From JAJRPT01 sp965661945 (GTDB lineage Bacteria > Bacteroidota > Ignavibacteria > Kapaibacteriales > UBA2268), in the NCBI GenBank assembly GCA_965661945.1, contig CBFIFP010000005.1, forward strand, positions 62,001 to 126,000: 64,000 nucleotides of DNA, in the 5' to 3' direction. A model generated the notes under the pieces. The model saw only the letters and a list, made by a program, of their open reading frames with translations. It was not told the DNA's origin and made no database searches. Below are positions 26,105 to 35,280 of this stretch, one piece after another; the first letter of the stretch is position 1; each line of letters opens with the position of its first letter. Position numbers and translations under genes: made by a program.

Positions 26105-27226
26105 TTACACCCTACTTATTTTTTGACTAAATAATTGTAAGGCAACTCCAACCGTTTCGTCCATATTATAATATTTATAATTTGCTAATCGTCCTGTAAA
26201 AAATACATTTTTTTCACTTTTAGAAAGTGATTTATATTTTTCAAACTTACTATGATTTTCATCATTCGGAATTGGATAATATGGGTCGTTTTCGCCAATT
26301 ATGTATTCCTTTGGAAATTCATAAGCTATTGTGGTTTGGTGATGTTTTTGTCCTGTAATATGCTTAAATTCTGTTATTCTTGTAAAATCATTGTCATTAG
26401 GATAATTAACTTGGGTTAGTTCTTGGAAATATTCTTGGTTCAGGGTTTTGTAATCAAATATTAGAGAACGATAAGGTAGTTTGCCGTAAGTATAATCATA
26501 ATATTCATCAATTGGTCCGGTAAAAATTAACTTATTAAACTTAATTGTGTTTAGAATTTCTTTGTAATCTGTTTTTAAAAGTAAGTTTATGTTTGGGTTT
26601 GCGAGCATATTTTTAAACATCTCGGTATATCCAAATTTAGGTACTGCTTGGTATGGGTCTTGGAAGTATCTATCATCATCACTAATAAAAACTGGAACTC
26701 TGCCGCTAACGGTTTTGTCTAAGTCTTCTGGGCGAACTCCCCATTGCTTTAAATTGTACCCAAGAAATATTTTTTCATAAATAAAATTTGCAAGTTCTTT
26801 TAGGTCTTTGTTTTCGGTTTCGAGTAATTTTAAAATCGGAATTTTTGTTCCAAATTGATATTTATCTAAGAGTATTTTTTCGATTTTTGCAGCGTTTTTT
26901 TCACCAAAATAAATACGTAGTGAATTAAGATTAAAAGGCACAGGGACTTTCTTGTCATCAATAACGGCAAGAACTTTATGGCTATAATCTCTCCATTCGG
27001 TAAAATTAGATAAGTAATCAAATACTTTTTTCATTTTAGTATGGAAAAGATGCGGACCGTAGCGATGGACTAAGATTCCATCTTGGTTATATTCGTCATA
27101 AGCGTTACCAGCAATATGATTTCTCTTATCAACGATAAGTACTTTTTTATCGAGTTCGGAGGTAATGCGTTCGGCAAGAACACAACCTGAATATCCTGCA
27201 CCAACTATTAAATAATCATAAGTCAT
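26105..27226 (-). CDS. glf: UDP-galactopyranose mutase
   Basis: 373 residues. N-terminal FAD site YLIVGAGYSGCVLAERI, family signature RYGPHLFHTKMKKVFDYL, GYNLKQWGVRPEDLD, and C-terminal GRLANYKYYNMDETV. It converts UDP-galactopyranose to UDP-galactofuranose in the cytoplasm. The ATG overlaps the flippase stop by four bases (ATGA), and the HAD-UbiA gene starts two bases after its stop, so four genes are one operon. Together with the DprE1-like gene it points to furanose-containing envelope glycans. Confidence 0.96.
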   Translation of the reverse strand: MTYDYLIVGAGYSGCVLAERITSELDKKVLIVDKRNHIAGNAYDEYNQDGILVHRYGPHLFHTKMKKVFDYLSNFTEWRDYSHKVLAVIDDKKVPVPFNLNSLRIYFGEKNAAKIEKILLDKYQFGTKIPILKLLETENKDLKELANFIYEKIFLGYNLKQWGVRPEDLDKTVSGRVPVFISDDDRYFQDPYQAVPKFGYTEMFKNMLANPNINLLLKTDYKEILNTIKFNKLIFTGPIDEYYDYTYGKLPYRSLIFDYKTLNQEYFQELTQVNYPNDNDFTRITEFKHITGQKHHQTTIAYEFPKEYIIGENDPYYPIPNDENHSKFEKYKSLSKSEKNVFFTGRLANYKYYNMDETVGVALQLFSQKISRV

Positions 27227-28635
27227 CTTTTAATCAACGCCTTTATTTCACTAATTTCTACAATTTTAAATAAAATTGTCAGAATTAAAAATGTAAAAAT
27301 ACTAATAATTGCCGAGATATAAACGTTTAACATTAAAAAGTCATTTGTGAGCAAGTAAATTAAATAGATAATTATAATTTGAAATAGCGATAACATCAAT
27401 GGCATAAAGTATGTTATCTTATATCTATTGTAATTAGAAACTATAAAAAATAAAACAATTATTAATTCACACAATATTGTTGTGTAAGCAGCTCCATAAA
27501 AGCCATATATCGGAATAAAAATATAATTTAGCACTACATTTATAATAAATGCAATTCCAACAGCATACATTATTATTTTTTCTTGGTTTTTAGCTAGCAT
27601 TGGGCTGCTGAATGAGACTGCTATATAACCTAAGAATAGTTTTAAGCCCATAAATTTTAATAGCATTATTGATTCTGAGTATTCCATTGAGAATTGCAAT
27701 AAGATAATTTCTTTTGAGAAAAGCATTATGAATATTGTTAAAAATGCTCCAACAGAATAGATTAATTTGGTAAAGTTGAAGATATATGAGTTTGGTTTGA
27801 GAGGGTCGTCGGTTGAGAATTTTGGGAAAAATGCTTGTTGCAATATTTGATTTGGCAGCATTGCAAGCAAAATAATTCTTGTTGCTGCAGAGTAGATTCC
27901 TACTTCATATTCAAAGTTGTTTCTTAAATATCCAAGCATAATTATATCAGCAAAATTATAAAATATCATTATTTGAATTGTTAAGCCGATTGGTATTGAT
28001 TGTTTAAGTATGCTGTAGTATTTTTTAAAATCTATAATAAAGCTCAGTTTATCTATTTTCTTGTGGTAGTAATATAAACTCACAAAAGAGGTTATAAATA
28101 AGTTGAATGAAACTACTGAAATTGATAGATATAAGTCTTCGGCTGAACGAATAAGAAAGTAAGCCAGAATAAAGTTTAAGAAGTTTAAAGCAAAGTTCCT
28201 TATTGCCATTATGTGCATTTTTTCGATTGCTTGATATATCCAGTTTGGAAGTAGTGCGTCTGCGAATAATCTTAAGCCCGCAATAACTAAAACTATTTTA
28301 ACTTCGAATGCTTTGGGTAATAAATATGCGTAGTAACACACTAATATAAATGCAACTATAGATAAGAATAATCTTAAGGATAAAATTATATCGGAGTAGT
28401 ATTTTATTTTACTTTTATCTTTGGTTATTTCTCTTATTCCAAAGAAGTCTAACCCAGCTCCAACTATTATGAAAAAATACATTATGTTGGTTACAGACCA
28501 AGAGAATATACCAAATGCTTCAGCTCCGAGGGCTATGGTAATATGCTTGTAATAAAAGAATTGAAAAATCCTACCTAAGACCTCTGCTAAGGTTAGATAG
28601 AAAATGTTATTAGCAACAACTCTCTTTTCAGACAT
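27223..28635 (-). CDS. Polysaccharide flippase (Wzx / MATE-like)
   Basis: 470 residues, about 12-14 membrane segments, beginning VVANNIFYLTLAEVLGRIFQFFYY as in Wzx/O-antigen and teichoic-acid flippases of the MOP superfamily. It would translocate a lipid-linked oligosaccharide across the inner membrane. First gene of the operon with glf, HAD-UbiA and the DprE1-like gene. A -7 element (TAATTTTG on minus, 28675-28668) lies 33 bases upstream. The exact substrate is unknown; a furanose-containing one is inferred from the operon. Confidence 0.9.
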   Translation of the reverse strand: MSEKRVVANNIFYLTLAEVLGRIFQFFYYKHITIALGAEAFGIFSWSVTNIMYFFIIVGAGLDFFGIREITKDKSKIKYYSDIILSLRLFLSIVAFILVCYYAYLLPKAFEVKIVLVIAGLRLFADALLPNWIYQAIEKMHIMAIRNFALNFLNFILAYFLIRSAEDLYLSISVVSFNLFITSFVSLYYYHKKIDKLSFIIDFKKYYSILKQSIPIGLTIQIMIFYNFADIIMLGYLRNNFEYEVGIYSAATRIILLAMLPNQILQQAFFPKFSTDDPLKPNSYIFNFTKLIYSVGAFLTIFIMLFSKEIILLQFSMEYSESIMLLKFMGLKLFLGYIAVSFSSPMLAKNQEKIIMYAVGIAFIINVVLNYIFIPIYGFYGAAYTTILCELIIVLFFIVSNYNRYKITYFMPLMLSLFQIIIIYLIYLLTNDFLMLNVYISAIISIFTFLILTILFKIVEISEIKALIKR

Positions 28636-28775
28636 TAAGTATTATTGTTTTTTTGTAATTTCAAATGCAAAATTACAATTTTATTTTACATTTGAATAAA
28701 ATGAAATATTTATACGTTAATATTTGAAAAGAGGTTGTTGCATTTTATTTTTGGTTTTAGTTATTTTTTTGTTTT

Positions 28776-29201
28776 TTATCTTACTTTAGATTCTAGTTCA
28801 GCAAATGCATCCGCAGTTTCATAAACTCTTACTTTGAAAGAATGAATGTTTGGAAAATTTGCTAATTCTGGTTTGAATTTATCAATAAACATATAACACA
28901 TATTCTCACATGTAGTGGTCATATCCATTACATAATGTCTCCATTCATTCTTTTTTAGGAAATCTATTACTTCTTTATCATCGTTGCTACAAACAAATGC
29001 ATGGTCAAGAACTCCCATTAAAAATGGGTCAACAATTTTTTGTAAGTCATAAAAGTCTATAATCATACCATTTTCGTCTAGCTCTCCGGTCAGATAAATT
29101 CTAAGTTTATAGGAGTGTCCGTGAATATTTTTGCATAAGCCCTTGTGAAATGTAAGACGGTGGGACATTTGCCAAATAAAATCTTTTGCTATTGTAATCA
29201 T
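28776..29201 (-). CDS. queD: 6-carboxy-5,6,7,8-tetrahydropterin synthase QueD
   Basis: 141 residues, PTPS fold. Zinc ligands His14 (MSHRL), His27 and His29 (IHGHSY) and catalytic Cys23 (KGLCKN) are present, as are GMIIDFYDLQKIV and LDHAFV. It converts dihydroneopterin triphosphate to carboxytetrahydropterin on the way to queuosine. It follows queF by 36 bases in the same direction. queC and queE are not in the window. Confidence 0.95.
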   Translation of the reverse strand: MITIAKDFIWQMSHRLTFHKGLCKNIHGHSYKLRIYLTGELDENGMIIDFYDLQKIVDPFLMGVLDHAFVCSNDDKEVIDFLKKNEWRHYVMDMTTTCENMCYMFIDKFKPELANFPNIHSFKVRVYETADAFAELESKVR

Positions 29202-29237
29202 TATTTAATCTTTCTTTATTTTAATCTTTTTTAATTT

Positions 29238-29588
29238 TTATTTTGTGGTTTCTTTAAAATGCTCTACTTGGATTACGGAATGAATACCACCTCTGGTATT
29301 AAATTCTGCAACGATTTCCATCCATTTTGGATTACAAACTTCTACTAAGTCGTCGAGTATTTGATTTGTAGCAGCTTCAAAGAATATCCCTTTGTTTCTG
29401 AAATCTAAATAGTAATATTTTAATGATTTTAGTTCAACGCAAAGTTCATCGGGAATATAGTTTACAGTTATTGTTGCAAAATCAGGTAAACCAGTTTTAG
29501 GGCATACACTTGTAAATTCTGGATTAATGTGTGATATTGTATATTCCCTTTTGGGGTTTGGATTAGGAAAAGTTTCTATTTTTGTCAT
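29238..29588 (-). CDS. queF: NADPH-dependent 7-cyano-7-deazaguanine reductase QueF, short type
   Basis: 116 residues, the short (type I, tunnelling-fold) QueF. The catalytic Cys29 lies in TSVCPKTGLPDFA; the QueF signature ELKSLKYYYLDFRN is at about 68-81 and substrate-binding Glu in FFEAATNQ. It reduces preQ0 to preQ1 for queuosine in tRNA. Operon with queD. I saw no preQ1 riboswitch upstream. Confidence 0.95.
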   Translation of the reverse strand: MTKIETFPNPNPKREYTISHINPEFTSVCPKTGLPDFATITVNYIPDELCVELKSLKYYYLDFRNKGIFFEAATNQILDDLVEVCNPKWMEIVAEFNTRGGIHSVIQVEHFKETTK

Positions 29589-29729
29589 TTTAATTTAATA
29601 ATATTTAAAATCTTATAGACGATAGAAACTTATAAAAATTTGAATTTTTTTTATGAAATTTTGCATTTTAAATAAATTTTTTTTATTTGGCTTATATTTT
29701 TTTAAAATTTAATTAAAGGTTAAAATGTT

Positions 29730-30137
29730 ATGAAAACATTCCAACTAAATAAAGTAGTTTTTTTAGCAATATTGCTCGCATTTTTGACAAGTTGCTCAAC
29801 TTTTGTAAACCAATCTATTAGAGAGACTAATGCAAGAGTAGAATTTGAGAAATCTGATTTTACATTATCCGACCAAGTTACAGGTGAAGCATCAGTTTTA
29901 AGAATATTTGGAATTGATTTTGAAAGATTTTTCAAAAAAGAAACTGGTGATATTTTTGTTTATGGCTATAAAGTTAATAGTAGAGTTCAAAGATATGCTC
30001 TTTACAACCTTCTTAGCAAAAACAAAGGATATGATGTAATATTTTATCCTCAATATGAAGTAGTTCAAAAAGGAAGTTTTTTATTTGGAAGAACTACTGT
30101 AAAGGTTACTGCAAAATTAGGAAAATTAAATAAATAA
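29730..30137 (+). CDS. Small lipoprotein of unknown function
   Basis: 135 residues with a clear lipoprotein signal (LLAFLTSC, lipid Cys22). The mature part contains RVEFEKSDFTLSDQVTGEAS, a FGIDFERFFKK segment and GYDVIFYPQYEVVQKG, a small mixed alpha/beta protein seen in Bacteroidota; I do not recall a function. Ribosome site AAAGG upstream and a strong terminator 9 bases after the stop show a monocistronic gene. Confidence 0.8.
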   Translation: MKTFQLNKVVFLAILLAFLTSCSTFVNQSIRETNARVEFEKSDFTLSDQVTGEASVLRIFGIDFERFFKKETGDIFVYGYKVNSRVQRYALYNLLSKNKGYDVIFYPQYEVVQKGSFLFGRTTVKVTAKLGKLNK

Positions 30138-30145
30138 GTTGTTAA

Positions 30146-30173
30146 GGGAGTTTTTTAAAACTCCCATTTTTTT
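30146..30173 (+). terminator. Rho-independent terminator of the lipoprotein gene
   Basis: Stem GGGAGTTTT (30146-30154) with AAAACTCCC (30157-30165), followed by T's to 30173. Very like the terminator at 63893-63925. Confidence 0.88.
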
Positions 30174-30201
30174 CATAAATTCTACTTACCTATATATCTT
30201 T

Positions 30202-31149
30202 TCAACGATTTTTAGTTGGATAAAAATGTTTCTCAAATTCTGGGTCTGTTGGCTTAGGTGGTTCTTGTTTATCAATTATTGGAAATAATTTTGTTTTAAA
30301 TCCCTCGAAGTCTCTCGCCCATTCTTTGTGGTTATAAACACAAACTGGCAAGCATATTGAACAATAGTTATGTTTAGCAAAATATGGAAAACATTTTCCA
30401 GTATCAATTTTGTAAATGTAATTACCTAAATGGTCCTTTGCTCCATCTTTAGAACGTTCGTCTGGGATTGCATCTGCTGGGCAATGTTTCCTGCAGACTC
30501 TACATTTATCGCAATATTCAGCAATCCCATAATCTTGAGGACTATCTATTGACATATCTAAATCAGTAATTACGCTCCCTAATCTGAATAAAGGACCCAT
30601 TTTGGGGTGAATTATTGAACCATGCCTTCCAATTTCACCAAAACCTGCTTTTAGTGCAAGAGGAATATGCATTACATCGCTATCTCCAATTGGGTGTTCT
30701 ACCCTGCAAGGATAACCTAAACTCCTGATAAACTCAGCAAGTTGGATAACTACCTCTCCAAGAGTGAAATACACCCTCAAACATTCCACCGCAGATTCAT
30801 AAGAAGGAACTTTTTGGAACATTCGCCAAAGCATTCTCTGACCTACAACGATAGCGTATTTTTCATTTATTTCTCTACCTTTGTATATATCAGTTGGCTC
30901 AATTTCACAAATCCCAACCTCGCTCGCACCAAGTTCAAATGCTTTTCTTTTAATTAATTCAGAAGCATCTTTTGGTGAATCAAATAAAGTTTGTGTTTTA
31001 TTAACTTCCCCATCAAATTTAGGTATCTGCAGTTTTTTTATGTCATTAAGAATTTCATCAACTTTATCAATATTAATGCTTCTTCCACCAACACTAGAAT
31101 ACCACTGTTCCCATTTGAATGCAGGAGGTGAATTTTCGGACGCTTTCAT
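30202..31149 (-). CDS. Double 4Fe-4S protein of the QueG / reductive-dehalogenase-like superfamily
   Basis: 315 residues without a signal peptide. Two ferredoxin-like Cys sets: Cys213, 216, 219, 223 (CDKCRVCRKHCPADAIP) and Cys253, 263, 266, 270 (CSICLPVC). The N-terminal region AFELGASEVGICEIEP and the block HIPLALKAGFGEIGRHGSII are shared by corrinoid-dependent reductases (QueG and RdhA). The second cluster spacing and the KCFPYFAKHNYCSIC segment look more like RdhA than QueG, and QueG's HEAT-repeat tail is absent. It is cytoplasmic, lacks a Tat signal and so is not a respiratory dehalogenase. Substrate unknown. queD/queF lie on the same strand about 600 bases away, but a plus-strand gene intervenes. 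Confidence 0.78.
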   Translation of the reverse strand: MKASENSPPAFKWEQWYSSVGGRSINIDKVDEILNDIKKLQIPKFDGEVNKTQTLFDSPKDASELIKRKAFELGASEVGICEIEPTDIYKGREINEKYAIVVGQRMLWRMFQKVPSYESAVECLRVYFTLGEVVIQLAEFIRSLGYPCRVEHPIGDSDVMHIPLALKAGFGEIGRHGSIIHPKMGPLFRLGSVITDLDMSIDSPQDYGIAEYCDKCRVCRKHCPADAIPDERSKDGAKDHLGNYIYKIDTGKCFPYFAKHNYCSICLPVCVYNHKEWARDFEGFKTKLFPIIDKQEPPKPTDPEFEKHFYPTKNR

Positions 31150-31312
31150 AAATTATTTTTTTTGTTATTTATTTAATTTTAAAACTAAGGAAATATAATG
31201 AAATTAAAAAATTTATGGGAAACTAATAAATATGCTTAAATTTTTTTAAGTGAATTAAATTTCTTAATTTTGTAGTCACTTTGTATAAAATTGAATAGAA
31301 AGGTTTAGGAAA

Positions 31313-32683
31313 ATGTATATTGATTTAATTGCACCAGAAAAAGTTAAGAGTAGTGTTCCAAAAAGCAAAGATGCAAAAGGTGTATATATTGAAACTTACG
31401 GATGTCAGATGAATATAGCTGACTCAGAGATTGTTGCGTCAATAATGTCTGATGCTGGTTATTTTATGACACCTGATATAAATAAATCAAACGTAATTTT
31501 ATTGAATACTTGCTCTATTCGAGATAACGCAGAGAAGAAAATTTTTCATAGATTAGATCAACTTCGTGGAATAAAAAAAAGAAAAAATAATAAGTTAGTT
31601 GTTGGTATTCTTGGTTGTATGGCTGAACGATTAAAAGGCGAGTTAATTGGCGAACGCGATCTTGTTAGTTTGGTTGTTGGTCCTGATGAATATCGAAGTA
31701 TTCCTTCTCTTGTTGACCAAGCATTTTATGGCGAACAAGGAATTGCTGTAAAACTAAGTAAGGTTGAAACTTATGAAGATATTACTCCTTTAAGAACAGA
31801 GGGCATATCAGCTTGGCTGTCAATTATGAGAGGATGTAATAATTTTTGTGCTTTTTGTGTTGTGCCTTATACTCGTGGTAGAGAGCGCTCAAGAACTCTA
31901 CAATCTGTTGTAGATGAAGTTAAACATTTATATGATAATGGTATTAAAGAGGTAACTTTACTTGGACAGAATGTAAATTCATATTTTGATAAGCTTGAAA
32001 AACATGATTTTCCTAAGCTTCTTGCTGAGTGCGCTAAGGCTGTACCTGAGATGAGAATAAGATACACAACTTCTCACCCTCATGATATGAGTGATGGGTT
32101 GATTGAAGCACATGCAACTTATAAAAATATTTGTAATTATATTCATTTACCTGTTCAATCTGGCTCTTCGAATGTTCTTAAAAAAATGAGAAGAGATTAC
32201 GACAGAGAGAAGTATCTTATGAGAATAGAGGCAATTAGACAGTTGATTCCTGATATTGCTTTATCAACTGATATAATTTCTGGTTTTTGCTCTGAAACGT
32301 TAGAAGACCATAATGAGACTCTTTCTTTGATGGAAGAAGTGAGATATGATGGTGCTTATATGTTTAAGTATTCGGAACGAGAAAATACTTTAGCCGAAAA
32401 ATATGAAGATGATGTACCAGAGGAAGAAAAATCTAGAAGGTTATCAGAAATTATTGACTTACAGAATAAAATTTCTGCTGAAAAGAACAAGGATGAGGTT
32501 GGAAGAGTTCATGAGGTTTTGGTTGAAGGTGTAAGTAAAAAAAGCGATGAACAATGGCAGGGAAGAACTGACACTAACAAGGTTACTATATTTGATTATA
32601 ATCCTTTGGTAAAAGTTGGTGATTTGATTAATGTTAAAATTAATCGTTCAACATCTGCAACTCTTTTTGGTGATATTATTTAA
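31313..32683 (+). CDS. miaB: tRNA-2-methylthio-N6-dimethylallyladenosine synthase MiaB
   Basis: 456 residues. N-terminal MTTase domain with Cys31 (TYGCQMN), Cys67 (NTCSIRDNAEKK) and Cys102 (GCMAERL). Radical-SAM cluster Cys175, 179, 182 (CNNFCAFCVVPYTRGRERSR). C-terminal TRAM domain to the end. It adds the methylthio group to i6A37 of tRNAs reading U-starting codons. NTCSIRDNAE distinguishes MiaB from RimO. AGGA ribosome site before the ATG and a -7 element (31265-31272) about 40 bases upstream. Confidence 0.97.
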   Translation: MYIDLIAPEKVKSSVPKSKDAKGVYIETYGCQMNIADSEIVASIMSDAGYFMTPDINKSNVILLNTCSIRDNAEKKIFHRLDQLRGIKKRKNNKLVVGILGCMAERLKGELIGERDLVSLVVGPDEYRSIPSLVDQAFYGEQGIAVKLSKVETYEDITPLRTEGISAWLSIMRGCNNFCAFCVVPYTRGRERSRTLQSVVDEVKHLYDNGIKEVTLLGQNVNSYFDKLEKHDFPKLLAECAKAVPEMRIRYTTSHPHDMSDGLIEAHATYKNICNYIHLPVQSGSSNVLKKMRRDYDREKYLMRIEAIRQLIPDIALSTDIISGFCSETLEDHNETLSLMEEVRYDGAYMFKYSERENTLAEKYEDDVPEEEKSRRLSEIIDLQNKISAEKNKDEVGRVHEVLVEGVSKKSDEQWQGRTDTNKVTIFDYNPLVKVGDLINVKINRSTSATLFGDII

Positions 32684-32739
32684 TCTTCATTTAACTTTTT
32701 TGAGAATATTAAGTTTATAAATAATTTTTAATTTAGAAG

Positions 32740-32771
32740 AAATGCCCTTATAAAATGGGGCATTTTTTTTT
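32740..32771 (+). terminator. Rho-independent terminator after miaB
   Basis: 8-bp stem AAATGCCC (32740-32747) with GGGCATTT (32758-32765), 10-base loop, T-tract to 32771. About 57 bases after the miaB stop. Confidence 0.85.
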
Positions 32772-32948
32772 GTTTGTTGAATTTAGTTTAAACTTAATTG
32801 TGATATTATTTAATTCTCAAAAATTTTTAATTCTCAAAAAAATTCTATAATTTTAAATTCTTTTGATTTCAAAAAAATATTTTTCTTTTTAAACGTCTAT
32901 TCAAAACTAAGTAAGTAAATTATAAACTATTAAATTATGGAGTAATAA

Positions 32949-34223
32949 ATGTCATTATTGAAAGATAAACTTGCGGCAATTTTGCCAGAGCAAGTAAATT
33001 CGATTAAACAATTTTTAGCTGAAAATGGAAGCAAAGTAGTATCAGAGGTTACTTTGGCTCAAGCTTATGGTGGAATGAGAGGAGTAAAGGGTTTGGTTTG
33101 TGATACTTCTGAGGTTCCGCCTCAGAAAGGTCTTATTATTAGAGGTATAGAGCTTGGCGAGTTAACTGATAAGCTACCAGAAGAAATTTTATTTTTACTA
33201 TTAACTGGTCAACTTCCAAATGCGGAAGAGTTAAAAGATTTACAAAATGATTTGAAAGAAAGAGAAGATGTTCCTGAATATGTTTGGAATGTAATAGATA
33301 GTATGCCTGAATCTTCTCACCCAATGACTTATTTTAATACAGCAATTCTGGTTCTTCAGAATGAATCTAAATTTGCTAAAGAATATGAAAAAGGTCTTAA
33401 TAAATCAGATTATTGGATTTATACTCTCGAAGATGCTCTTGATATTATTGCAAAAGTTCCGGCGATTGCAGCATATATCTATAGAAAGAAATTTAACAAG
33501 GGCGCTAGAATTGAATCTAATAAAAACTATGACTGGGCTCAAAACTATGTTCACATGTTAGGACTTGAAGATGAGGGTGGTAAGTTTGCTAAATTAATGA
33601 GATTATATTTAACTTTACACTCTGATCACGAGGGTGGAAATGTTTCTGCGTTTTCTGCATCAACTATTAACTCTGCACTATCTGATTTATATTATTCACT
33701 ATCTGGTGGATTAAACGGACTTGCAGGACCTCTTCATGGATTGGCAAATCAAGAGTGTTTGGGTTGGGTATTAGAAACTATGGAGCATTTTGGTGGAGTA
33801 CCAACTGAGGAGCAAATAGAAAAAATGACATGGGATACTTTAAATAAAGGTCAAGTAATTCCTGGCTATGGTCACGCAGTTTTAAGAGTAACTGACCCAA
33901 GATTTACTGCATTCCATAATTTTGGTAAAGAGCATTGTTCTTCTGACCCTGTTTTCCAAACAGTAGATAGAGTTTTTAAAGTGGTTCCAGAAGTATTGAA
34001 ACAAGTTGAGAAAATCCAAAATCCTTGGCCTAATGTCGATGCTGGTTCTGGTTCTTTACTATACCATTTTGGATTAAAAGAATTTAACTATTACACTGTT
34101 TTATTCTCTGTATCTCGTTCGATTGGTATTGCTTCACAATCAGTAATAGCAAGGGCTTATGGTTTACCTATAACTCGTCCTAAATCATTACCAACTGCTA
34201 AATTCAAAGAATTAGTAGGTTAA
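32949..34223 (+). CDS. gltA: Citrate synthase, eukaryotic/mitochondrial-like type
   Basis: 424 residues. Catalytic residues: His in SDHEGGNVSAF, His in GLAGPLHGLANQE, and Asp in WPNVDAGSG. It has the long N-terminal region (MRGVKGLVCDTSEVPPQKGL with IRG) and motifs seen in mitochondrial citrate synthases rather than the NADH-regulated E. coli type. It condenses oxaloacetate and acetyl-CoA in the TCA cycle. GGAG ribosome site. Followed closely by a GC-rich hairpin and nadC. Confidence 0.95.
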   Translation: MSLLKDKLAAILPEQVNSIKQFLAENGSKVVSEVTLAQAYGGMRGVKGLVCDTSEVPPQKGLIIRGIELGELTDKLPEEILFLLLTGQLPNAEELKDLQNDLKEREDVPEYVWNVIDSMPESSHPMTYFNTAILVLQNESKFAKEYEKGLNKSDYWIYTLEDALDIIAKVPAIAAYIYRKKFNKGARIESNKNYDWAQNYVHMLGLEDEGGKFAKLMRLYLTLHSDHEGGNVSAFSASTINSALSDLYYSLSGGLNGLAGPLHGLANQECLGWVLETMEHFGGVPTEEQIEKMTWDTLNKGQVIPGYGHAVLRVTDPRFTAFHNFGKEHCSSDPVFQTVDRVFKVVPEVLKQVEKIQNPWPNVDAGSGSLLYHFGLKEFNYYTVLFSVSRSIGIASQSVIARAYGLPITRPKSLPTAKFKELVG

Positions 34224-34236
34224 AATTCAATATTTA

Positions 34237-34262
34237 ATGCCCCCATAATTTTATGGGGGCAT
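34237..34262 (+). terminator. GC-rich hairpin between gltA and nadC, probable terminator
   Basis: Perfect 11-bp stem ATGCCCCCATA (34237-34247) with its complement at 34252-34262 and loop ATTT. The T-tract is poor (TGTTAATTTATG), and nadC starts only 17 bases later, so it may terminate partly or attenuate nadC. Confidence 0.65.
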
Positions 34263-34278
34263 TGTTAATTTATGTTAT

Positions 34279-35142
34279 ATGATTTATAAGCAAATAACTG
34301 ATATACCCCACGATTATATAATAAATTCAATAAATCATTTTTTAAATGAAGATTTTCCTTTTGGAGATGCTACAACTGATAGTATTTTTCCAGAATCTAC
34401 AGATATTGCAATTGCCGATATTGAAGCAAAAGAAGATTTAGTTTTATCGGGCAGTAATTTAATTAAATATTTTTTTCCTGATAGTAAAATAGAATATTAT
34501 TATAAAGATTCTGATTTGGTAGAAAAAGGTAAAATAATTACTAAAATTTATGCTTCTTCTTCAGATATTTTAAAAAAAGAAAGAGTTTTTTTAAATCTGC
34601 TTCAAAGAATGTCAGGCATTGCTACGATTACTTCAAAGTATGTAAAAAAAGTTAGCAAAGATAATATTTTTATTCTTGATACCAGAAAGACCACTCCAGG
34701 TTTAAGATATTTTGAGAAATATGCTGTTAATTGTGGTGGTGGAAAAAACCATAGGTTTGATTTATCTTCTGCTGTAATGATAAAGGATAATCATATTGCT
34801 TCTGCTGGTAGTATTAGCAATGCGATTAAATTAGTTTTAGATAAAAATCTAAATAAAATTATAGAAGTTGAAGTTGATAATATTGAGCAGCTAAAGGAAG
34901 CAATAATGTTTCCGATTGATTCGGTGTTACTTGATAATTTTAATAGAGATAACACAATAAAAGCAGTAGAAATTATAAAAAAAATGGCTATAAATAAAAA
35001 TTTATTTATTGAGTCTTCTGGCGGAATAACTTTAGAAAATATTGAAGATTATATAGGTACAGGAATTGATGCAATATCTTCAGGTGCGCTAACTCATTCA
35101 GTAAAATCTGCTGATATTGGATTGAATTTAGTTAAGATTTAA
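34279..35142 (+). CDS. nadC: Nicotinate-nucleotide pyrophosphorylase (quinolinate phosphoribosyltransferase)
   Basis: 287 residues. Motifs: FPFGDATTD, LDTRKTTPGLRYFEKYAV, GGGKNHRFDLSSAVMIKDNH and ESSGGITLENI, all in order. It makes nicotinate mononucleotide from quinolinate and PRPP in NAD biosynthesis. The ATG at 34279 is used because the earlier ATG at 34272 hits a stop after five codons. No nadA/nadB next to it. Confidence 0.96.
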   Translation: MIYKQITDIPHDYIINSINHFLNEDFPFGDATTDSIFPESTDIAIADIEAKEDLVLSGSNLIKYFFPDSKIEYYYKDSDLVEKGKIITKIYASSSDILKKERVFLNLLQRMSGIATITSKYVKKVSKDNIFILDTRKTTPGLRYFEKYAVNCGGGKNHRFDLSSAVMIKDNHIASAGSISNAIKLVLDKNLNKIIEVEVDNIEQLKEAIMFPIDSVLLDNFNRDNTIKAVEIIKKMAINKNLFIESSGGITLENIEDYIGTGIDAISSGALTHSVKSADIGLNLVKI

Positions 35143-35280
35143 TTTTTTATTTTCTTTATTTATAGAGATTGAGATTTTCTTTAATATTATTTAAAATCTA
35201 TATATTATTCGTTAAATTTATTTATTTAAAAAAAAATTCTTATCTTGCTTTCTATTTTTTTCAAATTGGAAAATTTTATT

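Noticed and set aside
30202..31149. Calling this gene queG
   Set aside because: Length and 4Fe-4S content fit, but the second cluster and lack of HEAT tail are more RdhA-like; proximity to queD/queF alone is not enough.
34237..34262. Riboswitch or attenuator for nadC
   Set aside because: Only one simple hairpin is present, with no alternative pairing partner or ligand-binding fold; a weak terminator of gltA explains it.
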